Below, in pieces: positions 1-4,942 of a stretch of DNA of 9,726 nt. Both the position numbers and the translations under genes were made by a program. Numbering within the stretch: position 1 is the stretch's first letter; each line of letters starts with the position of its first letter. A model generated the notes under the pieces. It was given only the letters and a program-made list of their open reading frames with translations. It did not search any database and had not been told where the DNA came from. The DNA comes from Actinomycetales bacterium Ga0077552 (GTDB taxonomy: Bacteria; Actinomycetota; Actinomycetes; Actinomycetales; Microbacteriaceae): positions 1 to 9,726 of the forward strand of contig LNFD01000229.1 in assembly GCA_001464255.1 (NCBI GenBank). Reading direction: 5' to 3'.

Positions 1-247
1 GCACGCCACGGGGCACGACGAAGAACTCACCGGGTTCGAGCACGACCTCGTCGCGGTTCTCGAGCTGAATACGCAGTCGGCCCGAGATGACCCAGAACAG
101 CTCGTCTTCGTTCTCGTGCGCGTGCCACACGAACTCGCCCAGCAGCTTCGCGACCTTCACGTACTGGTCGTTGACCTGGCCGATGATGCGCGGGGTCCAG
201 TGATCGGTGACCTTCGCGAGCTCGGCCGCGATCGTCGTCGTGTTCAT
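1..247 (-). CDS. Cupin-domain protein (3' part outside window)
   Basis: This is the N-terminal 82 residues of a single-domain cupin; the rest lies beyond the left edge. Cupin motif 1 is visible: H42, H44, E49 and G56 in the stretch WHAHENEDELFWVISG, which gives the His/His/Glu metal ligands. The start of motif 2 (PGEFFVVPRG, residues 72-81) follows. Small bacterial cupins of this type bind a divalent metal in the cytoplasm; the substrate cannot be told from this fragment. The ATG at 245-247 is chosen because a purine-rich stretch (GGAGAAGGGAAG) lies about 12 nt upstream; an in-frame GTG directly before it is an alternative. It lies 38 bp downstream of the SGNH hydrolase gene on the same strand, so the two may be cotranscribed. 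The cupin call is firm; function is unknown. Confidence 0.85.
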   Translation of the reverse strand, partial: MNTTTIAAELAKVTDHWTPRIIGQVNDQYVKVAKLLGEFVWHAHENEDELFWVISGRLRIQLENRDEVVLEPGEFFVVPRGV

Positions 248-285
248 CACAGTGACGTACTTCCCTTCTCCAGTGGTGGTTCTCA

Positions 286-936
286 TTAACTCGCTGACTG
301 CAGGGCACGCGCTCGCTTCGCGACCGCGCCAGCGAAGGCCGACTCCCACACCCGGTAGCCGAGCGCGGAAGGGTGGAACTGGTCCCACGTGAACTCGGCC
401 CACGACTGCCGACCGCGCCGCTTCTCGGTGACGCGGTGCAGCGGCGCGAAGGCAAGTCGGCGGGCGTGCACGAGCTCGGCGATGACGCGCGAGGCGCGCA
501 CAGCATCCTGTTCGCGGGGCCCGAAGTGGAAGCACGGCAGGTCGGCGACGATCGTGTGCGGCGGCAGTGCCGCGAGCAGGCGGCCGACCTCGTCGGCGAA
601 GCGCTCGGGGTCGTAGGCGGCCATGTCGTTGGCCCCGATCGCGACGGTCACGAGGTCGGGCTCGAGTGCGGCGAGCGCCGGCAGCTGCCGATCGAGAGCG
701 TCGGCGAGCCGAGCGCCGTAGCGCGAGAGGTTGACGACCCGCACCGTGCGCCCCGTTCGGCGCTGCAGTCGCGCGGCGAGCAGGCCGACGTAGCTCGCGT
801 CGAGGTCGCGCGCGCCCACGCCCTGCGCCGCCGAGTCGCCGATCGCCACGTAGAGCAGCTCGCCCGGCTGCTGCGCGCGTCGTGCCCAGGCCCGCCGCCG
901 CGCGTTCGTGAACGGAGTGCGCAGCGTCCAAGCCAT
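286..936 (-). CDS. SGNH/GDSL-type hydrolase (lipase/esterase family)
   Basis: A 216-residue protein with the full set of SGNH hydrolase blocks: block I GDSAAQG with nucleophile S35, block II around G74 (NLSRYGARLAD), block III GAND with N103, and block V DQFHPS with D185 and H188 completing the triad. Members hydrolyse esters of lipids, acylated sugars or cell-wall substituents. There is no convincing signal peptide; the basic N-terminus (NARRRAWARR) precedes the first beta strand, so the enzyme is probably cytoplasmic. The ATG at 934-936 is chosen over a longer open frame because a TACGAT -10 motif ends 6 nt before it and the upstream residues look non-coding. This implies a leaderless transcript. 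The cupin gene follows 38 bp downstream. Substrate unknown. Confidence 0.88.
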   Translation of the reverse strand: MAWTLRTPFTNARRRAWARRAQQPGELLYVAIGDSAAQGVGARDLDASYVGLLAARLQRRTGRTVRVVNLSRYGARLADALDRQLPALAALEPDLVTVAIGANDMAAYDPERFADEVGRLLAALPPHTIVADLPCFHFGPREQDAVRASRVIAELVHARRLAFAPLHRVTEKRRGRQSWAEFTWDQFHPSALGYRVWESAFAGAVAKRARALQSAS

Positions 937-942
937 GCACGC

Positions 943-948
943 ATCGTA
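943..948 (-). promoter_or_regulatory. Candidate -10 element of a leaderless promoter for the SGNH hydrolase
   Basis: On the minus strand the sequence reads TACGAT, then six bases, then the ATG of the hydrolase. An actinobacterial TAnnnT -10 at this distance would start transcription at or next to the A of ATG. There is no Shine-Dalgarno before this ATG. No clear -35 hexamer is seen. Confidence 0.45.
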
Positions 949-986
949 GCCACGACGAGTGGATGCTCCGCCGCGGCCGCCCCCGG

Positions 987-1016
987 TTCGACCCGCCCGC
1001 CCGGCTGTACTAAACT
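987..1016 (+). promoter_or_regulatory. Candidate promoter of tRNA-Ser
   Basis: TTCGAC (987-992) and TAAACT (1011-1016) are separated by 18 bp and would start transcription about 7 bases later, at roughly 1022-1024, just at the mature 5' end of the tRNA. This promoter is divergent from that of the SGNH hydrolase. Confidence 0.5.
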
Positions 1017-1023
1017 CTCCCGC

Positions 1024-1114
1024 GGTGACGTGTCCGAGCGGCCGAAGGTGCAACTCTCGAAAAGTTGTGTGGGTGTTGAGCCCACCGTGGGTTCAAATCC
1101 CACCGTCACCGCCA
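1024..1114 (+). tRNA. tRNA-Ser (anticodon CGA), CCA encoded
   Basis: The cloverleaf can be drawn by eye. The acceptor strand GGTGACG (1024-1030) pairs with CGTCACC (1104-1110), followed by discriminator G1111 and encoded CCA 1112-1114. The anticodon arm is CAACT / loop CTCGAAA / AGTTG (1051-1067), with anticodon CGA at 1058-1060 reading UCG. A long variable arm (GTGGG...CCCAC) marks a class II tRNA. The T arm is GTGGG / TTCAAAT / CCCAC (1087-1103). Class II architecture with CGA fits serine. The 3' part from the T-stem onward is duplicated on the far side of the adjacent insertion sequence. The tRNA itself is complete and should still be functional. Confidence 0.95.
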
Positions 1115-1115
1115 G
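1100..1115 (+). repeat. Left 16-bp direct repeat (IS target duplication) inside the tRNA 3' end
   Basis: CCACCGTCACCGCCAG covers most of the 3' strand of the T stem, the 3' acceptor strand, the discriminator base, the CCA and one more base. The identical sequence recurs at 2432-2447 directly after the right end of the element. This makes it a target-site duplication that leaves the tRNA sequence whole. Confidence 0.85.
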
Positions 1116-1141
1116 TGTCCTGTCTCAGGACATAGGAAACC
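1116..1141 (+). repeat. Left terminal inverted repeat of the IS
   Basis: Begins TGTCCTGTCT and continues CAGGACATAGGAAACC. Compared with the right end, only positions 5, 6 and 9 differ. Confidence 0.88.
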
Positions 1142-1168
1142 TCCGAACCTATTGGTTCGGAGGTTTCC
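1135..1168. terminator. Perfect 15-bp stem-loop inside the left IS end, overlapping the transposase stop
   Basis: GGAAACCTCCGAACC (1135-1149) is followed by the loop TATT and the exact reverse complement at 1154-1168, extendable by one more A-T pair. The transposase stop codon (1149-1151) falls at the start of the loop, and its last codons form one arm. The hairpin is symmetrical, so it can form in transcripts of either strand. It could end transposase mRNA and could also block read-through from the tRNA-Ser promoter into the element. There is no strong U tract (only TTTC a few bases later on the plus strand), so termination efficiency is uncertain. Confidence 0.55.
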
Positions 1169-2363
1169 TGCGTTTCTGGGGTCCTCTTGGTCGTCCCGTG
1201 GGCTGATAGTCGCGGCTGGTATCGATCGTGAGCTCGCGCAGGAGCTCGCCGGTTGCAGCATTGATGATCGTGACATCGAGGTCGTTCACGAGCACGAGGA
1301 CGTGGGTTCCCGTGTGGGTTCGGCTGATGCCGATGTGGTGCAGTCGGCCTGCGACGCGCAGGGTGATGCAGCCGGTGGTGTCGACGCGGTCGTGACGGAC
1401 GCGGGTGTGGTTATCTGCGTCTCTCGCTCCTGCTCTCGGGGAGTCTTTCGGCAGGGCGAGGTAGCGCGCTGCCGGGGTCGAGTGGTGCGGCAGGGACCGG
1501 TGTGGGCGGCGCTCGTTGTATTCCTCGGCGAACTGATCGAGCAACAGCTGCAGTTCCTCCAGGGTGGCCGGCTGGGGGTCGTGGGCGCGTAGCCAGTTCT
1601 TCATCGTCTGCTGGAAGCGCTCGACCTTGCCTTGAGTTTGCGGGTGTGAGGGAGAACCGTTCTTCTGCACGATGTTTCGGTTTCGCAGCTCGGCTTCGAA
1701 GGCGTTGCGGCCGCCTCGGCGACCGAAGCCGGAGTGTTTGACGGTGAAGACCATGCCGTTATCGGTCAGCGTTGAGGCCGGATTCCCGTGCTTTTCGGCA
1801 GCAAGTCGGAAGGTGGCGACCACGATCGGGGTGGTGACGGCCTTGTGGGCGGTGAGTGAGATTGCGAAGCGGGTGCAGTCATCCAGCCAGCTCAGGATCT
1901 CGGTGTTCGAGCCGTTGGCGAGGCGATAATGGGTGAAGTCGGATTGCCAGCACTGGTTGGGCAGGTCGGCTTCGAAGCGAATGTAGGAGGCTTTGGGGCG
2001 CTTCTTCGGCTCGAGCTCGATGAGACCTGCGCGTCGCAGTGTGCGCCAGATTGTCGCGGGTGAGACGACCGAGCCGTGGTGATGCTGCAGGTGCCAGGCG
2101 ATGGTCTGAGCACCGGCATCAAGACCCTTCTCGGTGAGCTGTTCGCGCAGCGTCAGGATCAGCTCGACGGTCTGCGCGGGAATCGCGTTCGGGGTGCGGT
2201 GGGGTCGTCGAGAGTGCGGCTCGAGGGCGGCGTCGCCTTCTCGGCGCCACCGCGTCATGAGTTTCGAGACCCATCCCTTGGAGACGCCGTAGGTGCGGGC
2301 GGCCTCTGCTTGAGAGAGGCCCTGGATGGTGATGGCGGTGATGATCAAGCGCGCTTTGGACAC
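1149..2363 (-). CDS. IS481-family transposase
   Basis: A 404-residue DDE transposase. Residues about 5-45 form a helix-turn-helix (LSQAEAARTYGVSKGWVSKLMTR) that binds the ends, followed by a second winged/HTH region to about 115. The integrase core carries the catalytic triad D142 (WQSDFTHY), D201 (LTDNGMVF) and E248 (QGKVERF). The last Asp-Glu gap holds 46 residues, longer than the common 35, because of a GFGRRGGRNAFEAEL segment. A C-terminal extension of about 100 residues, rich in beta strand, follows the NERRPHRSL motif. The start is GTG (2361-2363); no better start or clear Shine-Dalgarno is visible. The frame is uninterrupted. All its Cys codons are TGC. Confidence 0.93.
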   Translation of the reverse strand: MSKARLIITAITIQGLSQAEAARTYGVSKGWVSKLMTRWRREGDAALEPHSRRPHRTPNAIPAQTVELILTLREQLTEKGLDAGAQTIAWHLQHHHGSVVSPATIWRTLRRAGLIELEPKKRPKASYIRFEADLPNQCWQSDFTHYRLANGSNTEILSWLDDCTRFAISLTAHKAVTTPIVVATFRLAAEKHGNPASTLTDNGMVFTVKHSGFGRRGGRNAFEAELRNRNIVQKNGSPSHPQTQGKVERFQQTMKNWLRAHDPQPATLEELQLLLDQFAEEYNERRPHRSLPHHSTPAARYLALPKDSPRAGARDADNHTRVRHDRVDTTGCITLRVAGRLHHIGISRTHTGTHVLVLVNDLDVTIINAATGELLRELTIDTSRDYQPTGRPRGPQKRRKPPNQ

Positions 2364-2383
2364 CTGTCTGAGCGTGCCGGGAA

Positions 2384-2405
2384 GTTTCCTATGTCGTGAG
2401 ACAGG
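2384..2405 (-). repeat. Internal copy of the IS end motif
   Basis: Read on the minus strand this 22-bp stretch matches left-end positions 1119-1140 at 21 of 22 bases, better than the outer right end does (19 of 22 over the same span). It sits directly inside the outer right inverted repeat, 23 bp away, so the right end has two tandem transposase-binding-like sites. Confidence 0.7.
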
Positions 2406-2431
2406 GGTTTCCTATGTCCTGAAACTAGACA
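2406..2431 (-). repeat. Right terminal inverted repeat of the IS
   Basis: Reads TGTCTAGTTT then CAGGACATAGGAAACC on the minus strand. It directly abuts the right-hand direct repeat. Confidence 0.85.
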
Positions 2432-2447
2432 CCACCGTCACCGCCAG
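2432..2447 (+). repeat. Right 16-bp direct repeat (copy of the tRNA-Ser 3' end)
   Basis: Identical to 1100-1115. It includes the acceptor 3' strand and CCA but no 5' half, so it is not a tRNA gene. It marks the site that was continuous with the tRNA before insertion. Confidence 0.85.
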
Positions 2448-2452
2448 TTGAC

Positions 2453-2471
2453 TGAGTCAGACCCTGACTCA
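2453..2471 (+). other. Small hairpin in the original tRNA trailer
   Basis: TGAGTCAG, loop ACC, CTGACTCA: a perfect 8-bp stem. Before the insertion it would have lain 5 nt after the tRNA 3' end, between tRNA and terminator. A role in 3' trailer processing is possible but not shown. Confidence 0.4.
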
Positions 2472-2483
2472 TCCAGTACAGTG

Positions 2484-2515
2484 AACGCCCCCGATCCTCG
2501 CGGCTCGGGGGCGTT
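2484..2515 (+). terminator. Rho-independent-type terminator, probably the displaced tRNA-Ser terminator
   Basis: AACGCCCCCGA (2484-2494) pairs perfectly with TCGGGGGCGTT (2505-2515) around a 10-nt loop and is followed by TCTGTT. No gene ends just upstream on the plus strand except the tRNA on the other side of the IS. With the IS removed, the stem begins about 36 bp after the tRNA CCA. Confidence 0.75.
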
Positions 2516-2569
2516 TCTGTTGGTCGGATGAGGTGAGGCGATCATGCCGAACGGGCCAGCTGCGGCAGG

Positions 2570-2575
2570 TACACT
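2570..2575 (+). promoter_or_regulatory. Candidate -10 of the terC-family promoter
   Basis: TACACT lies 5 bp upstream of the first base pair of the riboswitch P1 helix (2581), the right distance for a transcript that begins with the aptamer. The -35 region (around 2545-2552) is weak. Confidence 0.5.
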
Positions 2576-2580
2576 CAGCG

Positions 2581-2682
2581 GGTCAAGGGGAGTACTCCCT
2601 CGAAGCCGACTCGTCATTACGGGCACGCGATCGTGCCCCGGGCGGCTTGTCCCGGTTCGCCGGGGCGGAAGAGACCTTGGTC
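2581..2682 (+). ncRNA. yybP-ykoY (manganese) riboswitch aptamer
   Basis: The conserved AGGGGAGTA block follows P1. P1 is GGTCAAGG (2581-2588) with CCTTGGTC (2675-2682), including two G-U pairs. A helix AAGCCG / CGGCTT (2603-2608 / 2643-2648) encloses the conserved CGTCATTACG and the stem GGGCACG / CGTGCCC (2621-2638). A CCGGG-type stem with TTCG loop (2651-2664) and the AAGAGACC 3' block complete the fold. This order matches the yybP-ykoY class, which binds Mn2+ and typically precedes Mn exporters of the MntP, Alx/TerC and P-type ATPase families. The gene directly downstream is terC-family, as expected. Confidence 0.85.
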
Positions 2683-2703
2683 ATTCATCGACTGACCAAG
2701 GAG
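2675..2703 (+). promoter_or_regulatory. Riboswitch expression platform that masks the Shine-Dalgarno
   Basis: CCTTGGTCA (2675-2683) can pair either with the 5' P1 strand at 2581-2588 or with TGACCAAGG (2693-2701), a perfect 9-bp hairpin with a 9-nt loop. The second pairing buries the ribosome binding site AAGGAG (2698-2703), which lies 7 nt before the ATG at 2711. Mn-stabilised P1 would therefore free the site and turn translation on. This is inference from the mutually exclusive pairings and agrees with the ON logic known for this class. Confidence 0.7.
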
Positions 2704-2710
2704 TACCCCT

Positions 2711-3727
2711 ATGGGCGTGACGCCCCTCATCTGGATCATCACCATTGCGGTCACGGTCGCGTTCTTCATATGGGAGTTCTACGCCCACGTTCGCAAGCCT
2801 CACGAACCGACGATCGCCGAGTCGGCAAAGTGGTCGGTGTTCTACATCGCCCTCGCCCTGCTGTTCGGCGTCGGTATCGGCATGGTCTCGGGGTGGCAGT
2901 TCGGGGGCGAGTACTTCGCCGGGTACTCTTCGTCTTCCTGCTCGTCATGAGCGCCTTCGCGGTGCCCAAGATGTACCAGCAGAAGGTGCTATTGATCGGG
3001 ATCGCGATCGCCCTGATCATGCGCGGCATCTTCATCGCCGTGGGAGCCACGCTCATCGCGAACTTCTCGTGGATCTTCTACATCTTCGGCGCGCTGCTGC
3101 TCGTGCTCGCCTACCGACAGGCCTTCGCCTCGCACGACAGCGACCCGCAGAACCTGCGCCTCGCACGACAGCGACCCGCAGAACCTGCGCCTCGTGAAAT
3201 TCGCCCGCCGACACCTGCCGTTCGTCGATCAGTACCACGAGGACAAGCTCTCCGTGAGGATCGACAGCAAGCGCTTCTTCACGCCGATGCTGCTCGTGAT
3301 CATCGCCATCGGCTTCGTCGACCTCATCTTCGCGGTCGACTCGATCCCCGCCATCTACGGTCTGACCGAGGAGGCGTACATCGTCTTCACCGCGAACGCT
3401 TTCGCGCTCATGGGCCTTCGCCAGCTGTACTTCCTCATCGGCGGCCTGCTCGAGCGGCTCGTCTACCTCGCGCAGGGCCTCGCGGTCATCCTGTCGTTCA
3501 TCGGCATCAAACTCATCTCGCACGCCCTCAAGGTCAACGAGCTGCCGTTCATCAACGGCGGCGAGCCCGTGAAGTGGGTGCCCGAGATCCCGATCTGGTT
3601 CTCGCTGGGATTCATCGCCACGACGATCGTCGTCGCGACCGTGCTGAGCCTGCTGAAGACGCGGAAGGACGCCAAGCGCGAGGCGGCCCCGGAGGATGCC
3701 GCGGCCGAGCGCGAGGTCGCGAGCTAG
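2711..3727 (+). pseudogene. terC: TerC-family Mn2+ exporter, disrupted by two compensating frameshifts
   Basis: The frame opens at ATG 2711 (MGVTPLIWIITIAVTVAFF, strong AAGGAG) and is clearly TerC up to residue 72 (EYFAGY). It then shifts and stops at 2950. The next TerC segment (LFVFLLVMSAFAVPKMYQQK...) resumes in another frame at 2926; the expected segment with the TEK-LSVDN metal-site motif is missing, an apparent loss of about 31 nt. A 31-bp tandem duplication (3126-3194) shifts the frame again, after which VKFARRHLPFVDQYHEDKL through FAVDSIPAIYGL to REVAS is open to TAG 3727. Repaired, the product would be about 338 residues, normal for the family: an inner-membrane protein with several helices and paired acidic motifs. 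As read it gives a 79-residue fragment, so it is probably non-functional unless the assembly is wrong. The Mn riboswitch upstream is intact. It converges with the oxygenase gene 12 bp downstream. Confidence 0.88.
3126..3194 (+). repeat. 31-bp tandem duplication (about 2.2 copies) in terC
   Basis: Period 31 holds exactly from 3126 to 3194. The ancestral single copy would have been flanked by the 7-bp repeat CGCCTCG, a classic substrate for replication slippage. It duplicates codons for the HDSDPQNLR region and changes the reading frame. Confidence 0.95.
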
Positions 3728-3739
3728 CGCCCGCGCTCG

Positions 3740-4738
3740 TCAGAGCCAGTGCGGGTAGTGCGCCTCGACGACATTGGGGTGCGAGCGCACGCGGCTCTTG
3801 AGCCAGTTCACTCCGAACACCGGATGCAGCGGGTTGTCGGGGTCGAGGGTGACACCCTCGGCCTCGGCGGCCAGCTCGGGAGGCAGGGCGATCGTCGGGA
3901 TCTCGGCGTCGAGCGCCGGCCCGAAGAAGAACGGCACCGAGATGCGGGTGTCGCCCGGAGCGGGCGACTGCACGCGGTGCAGGGTGGCCTTGAGGTAGCC
4001 GTTCGTCGCGATCTCGAGCAGCTCGCCGATGTTGACGACGAAGGCGCCGGGTACGGCGGGGGCGTCGATCCACTCGCCGTCCTTCTCGACCTGCAGCCCG
4101 CCCTTGCCCTCTTCGACGTACAGCAGCGTCAGCACGCCGAGGTCTTTATGCGCACCGACGCCCTGCGTGCCCTCGGCCTGCTCGCGCCCCGGGTAGCGCG
4201 CGATCTTGAGGTGCGGGGAGGCATCGCCGGCGAAGGCGGCGTCGAAGGTGTCGGCCGGGGCGCCGAGCGCCTCGGCCCACGACCGCAGCAGGGTGACGCT
4301 GACGGCGCCGAGGCGGTCCATCCACTCGGTCGCGACCTCGCGCAGGGCGGTCAGCCCGGCGGGCCAGAGGTTGGGGCCCTCGAGCGCCCAGAAGTCGGGC
4401 ACTCCGGGGCCGAGGGGCACAGCATCCCGCTCGGCGCCGATGTCGATCTGCTCGCGCCAGTCGGTCGCGCCGCGCGTGAGCTCGCCGCCCATGCGTGTGT
4501 AGCCGCGGAAGTGCGGGCTGAGCGTGTTCTCGATCGCGAGCTTCTCGGCTTCGGGCAGGGCGAAGAAGGCCCGTGCCGTGGCCATCATGCGGTCGGTGAG
4601 CTCGGGGCCGATGCCGTGGCCGACGAGAAAGAAGAAGCCGATCTCATGGGTCGCGCGGCGCAGTTCGTCGCGGAAGCGGGCGGCGTCGGCGGCGGTGCCG
4701 TCGAGCAGGGACAGGTCGAGGATGGGCAGCGTGCGCAT
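3740..4738 (-). CDS. Isopenicillin-N-synthase-family Fe(II)/2-oxoglutarate-dependent oxygenase
   Basis: A 332-residue protein with an N-terminal DIOX_N-like region (PILDLSLLDG to about residue 115, including EIGFFFLVGHGI) and a C-terminal double-stranded beta-helix. The iron ligands H197, D199 (GAHKDLGVLTL) and H254 (TLHRV) and the co-substrate motif R265-x-S267 (TRISVPFFF) are all present, so it should be catalytically competent. Family members use Fe(II) and usually 2-oxoglutarate to hydroxylate or desaturate small molecules; IPNS itself cyclises a cysteine-containing tripeptide without 2-oxoglutarate. The actual substrate is unknown. Start ATG 4736-4738 is chosen for the GGAG 8 nt upstream. 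The 5' region carries a cysteine-rich leader ORF and hairpin, suggesting control by cysteine or sulfur status. The protein itself contains no cysteine. It is divergent from copB. Confidence 0.9.
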   Translation of the reverse strand: MRTLPILDLSLLDGTAADAARFRDELRRATHEIGFFFLVGHGIGPELTDRMMATARAFFALPEAEKLAIENTLSPHFRGYTRMGGELTRGATDWREQIDIGAERDAVPLGPGVPDFWALEGPNLWPAGLTALREVATEWMDRLGAVSVTLLRSWAEALGAPADTFDAAFAGDASPHLKIARYPGREQAEGTQGVGAHKDLGVLTLLYVEEGKGGLQVEKDGEWIDAPAVPGAFVVNIGELLEIATNGYLKATLHRVQSPAPGDTRISVPFFFGPALDAEIPTIALPPELAAEAEGVTLDPDNPLHPVFGVNWLKSRVRSHPNVVEAHYPHWL

Positions 4739-4807
4739 GCGAGGGGTCTCCGGAGTCGTGTGTCGAGAGGGTTGTCGGGGGCGGGCGCGAAGAGGGCGCA
4801 CCGGGGA

Positions 4808-4830
4808 GCTAGTTCGCGAGGGGAACTAGC
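4808..4830 (-). promoter_or_regulatory. Leader hairpin at the stop of the cysteine-rich ORF
   Basis: On the minus-strand transcript GCTAGTTC, loop CCCTCGC, GAACTAGC form a perfect 8-bp stem. The leader ORF's stop codon TAG lies inside the 5' arm. A ribosome stalled at the Cys codons or released at the stop would change whether the stem can form. The CTCCCCGG just after it could compete for the downstream CCGGAG ribosome site. Mechanism inferred. Confidence 0.5.
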
Positions 4831-4861
4831 GACAACAGCGACAACACGATGACAGGCGCAT
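4826..4861 (-). CDS. Putative cysteine-rich leader peptide (11 aa, MRLSSCCRCCR)
   Basis: ATG 4859-4861 to TAG 4826-4828, on the transcript of the downstream oxygenase gene. Four of eleven residues are cysteine, arranged Cys-Cys-Arg-Cys-Cys-Arg from an exact tandem 9-nt repeat. All four Cys codons are TGT, while every Cys codon in the recognised genes here is TGC. A promoter (-35 TTGCGC, -10 TACGGT) ends 9 nt before the ATG, so the transcript is nearly leaderless and lacks a Shine-Dalgarno. The stop codon is inside a hairpin. Cysteine-rich leaderless small ORFs acting as cysteine-responsive attenuators are known upstream of sulfur genes in mycobacteria, and short leader peptides ending in Cys-Arg are common in other actinomycetes. 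This fits that type; the ORF is short, so chance is not excluded. Confidence 0.55.
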   Translation of the reverse strand: MRLSSCCRCCR

Positions 4862-4870
4862 GATGGCTCG

Positions 4871-4900
4871 ACCGTAGCAGCAGCCCGATCGATAGCGCAA
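4871..4900 (-). promoter_or_regulatory. Candidate promoter for the leader peptide and oxygenase
   Basis: On the minus strand TTGCGC (4895-4900) and TACGGT (4871-4876) are 18 bp apart. The predicted start lies 2-3 nt before the leader ATG. It is back to back with the copB promoter, about 10 bp away, so a repressor at the copB operator might influence both. Confidence 0.5.
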
Positions 4901-4906
4901 AGGGGG

Positions 4907-4933
4907 TTGCTTAATACCCAGGGGGGGTATACC
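4907..4933 (+). promoter_or_regulatory. Candidate copB promoter overlapping the operator
   Basis: TTGCTT (4907-4912) could be the -35. Either TATACC (4928-4933) or TACCGT (4930-4935) is a possible -10; the second ends 7 nt before the ATG and would give a leaderless mRNA. No Shine-Dalgarno precedes the ATG. The palindromic operator lies between the -35 and -10. Confidence 0.5.
4914..4930. promoter_or_regulatory. CsoR-type copper-responsive operator
   Basis: ATACCC-AGGGG-GGGTAT: perfect 6-bp half-sites around five bases, G-rich in the centre. This is the shape of operators bound by CsoR-family Cu(I)-sensing repressors. The position between -35 and -10 of a copper-ATPase gene is ideal for repression relieved by copper. 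No csoR gene is present in the window. Confidence 0.75.
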
Positions 4934-4942
4934 GTATCGCCC

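Larger units (their letters stand above)
1116..2431. mobile_element. Complete IS481-family insertion sequence, 1316 bp
   Basis: The boundaries come from 26-bp terminal inverted repeats that start TGTC and share CAGGACATAGGAAACC (23 of 26 positions match), and from the 16-bp direct repeats that abut both ends. The element holds a single transposase gene on the minus strand. TGT termini, about 1.3 kb size and one DDE orf fit the IS481 family. Odd points: an extra copy of the end motif just inside the right end (2384-2405), a long perfect hairpin just inside the left end, and an unusually long target duplication. It is inserted immediately 3' of tRNA-Ser. The intact orf and ends suggest recent insertion or continuing activity. 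Confidence 0.9.

Noticed and set aside
373..1206. Plus-strand open frame running through the SGNH hydrolase, tRNA and IS end
   Set aside because: It crosses a tRNA and an IS boundary and is antisense to the SGNH gene, so it cannot be a real gene.
1121..2403. Alternative, shorter IS boundaries using the inner right motif (TGTCTCA at both ends)
   Set aside because: These ends are not flanked by direct repeats, whereas the outer ends are flanked by a perfect 16-bp duplication.
2432..2447. Second tRNA-Ser fragment or a phage attachment site
   Set aside because: The repeat is only 16 bp, exactly flanks the IS inverted repeats and no integrase gene is present, so a transposition duplication explains it.
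2533..3801. Single 422-codon plus-strand frame across riboswitch and terC
   Set aside because: Only its middle part is TerC; the rest is riboswitch RNA and out-of-frame terC sequence. It is a by-product of the two frameshifts.
3749..4852. Open frame of 367 codons on the plus strand opposite the oxygenase gene
   Set aside because: The minus strand has all iron and co-substrate ligands; the plus-strand translation shows no recognisable fold.
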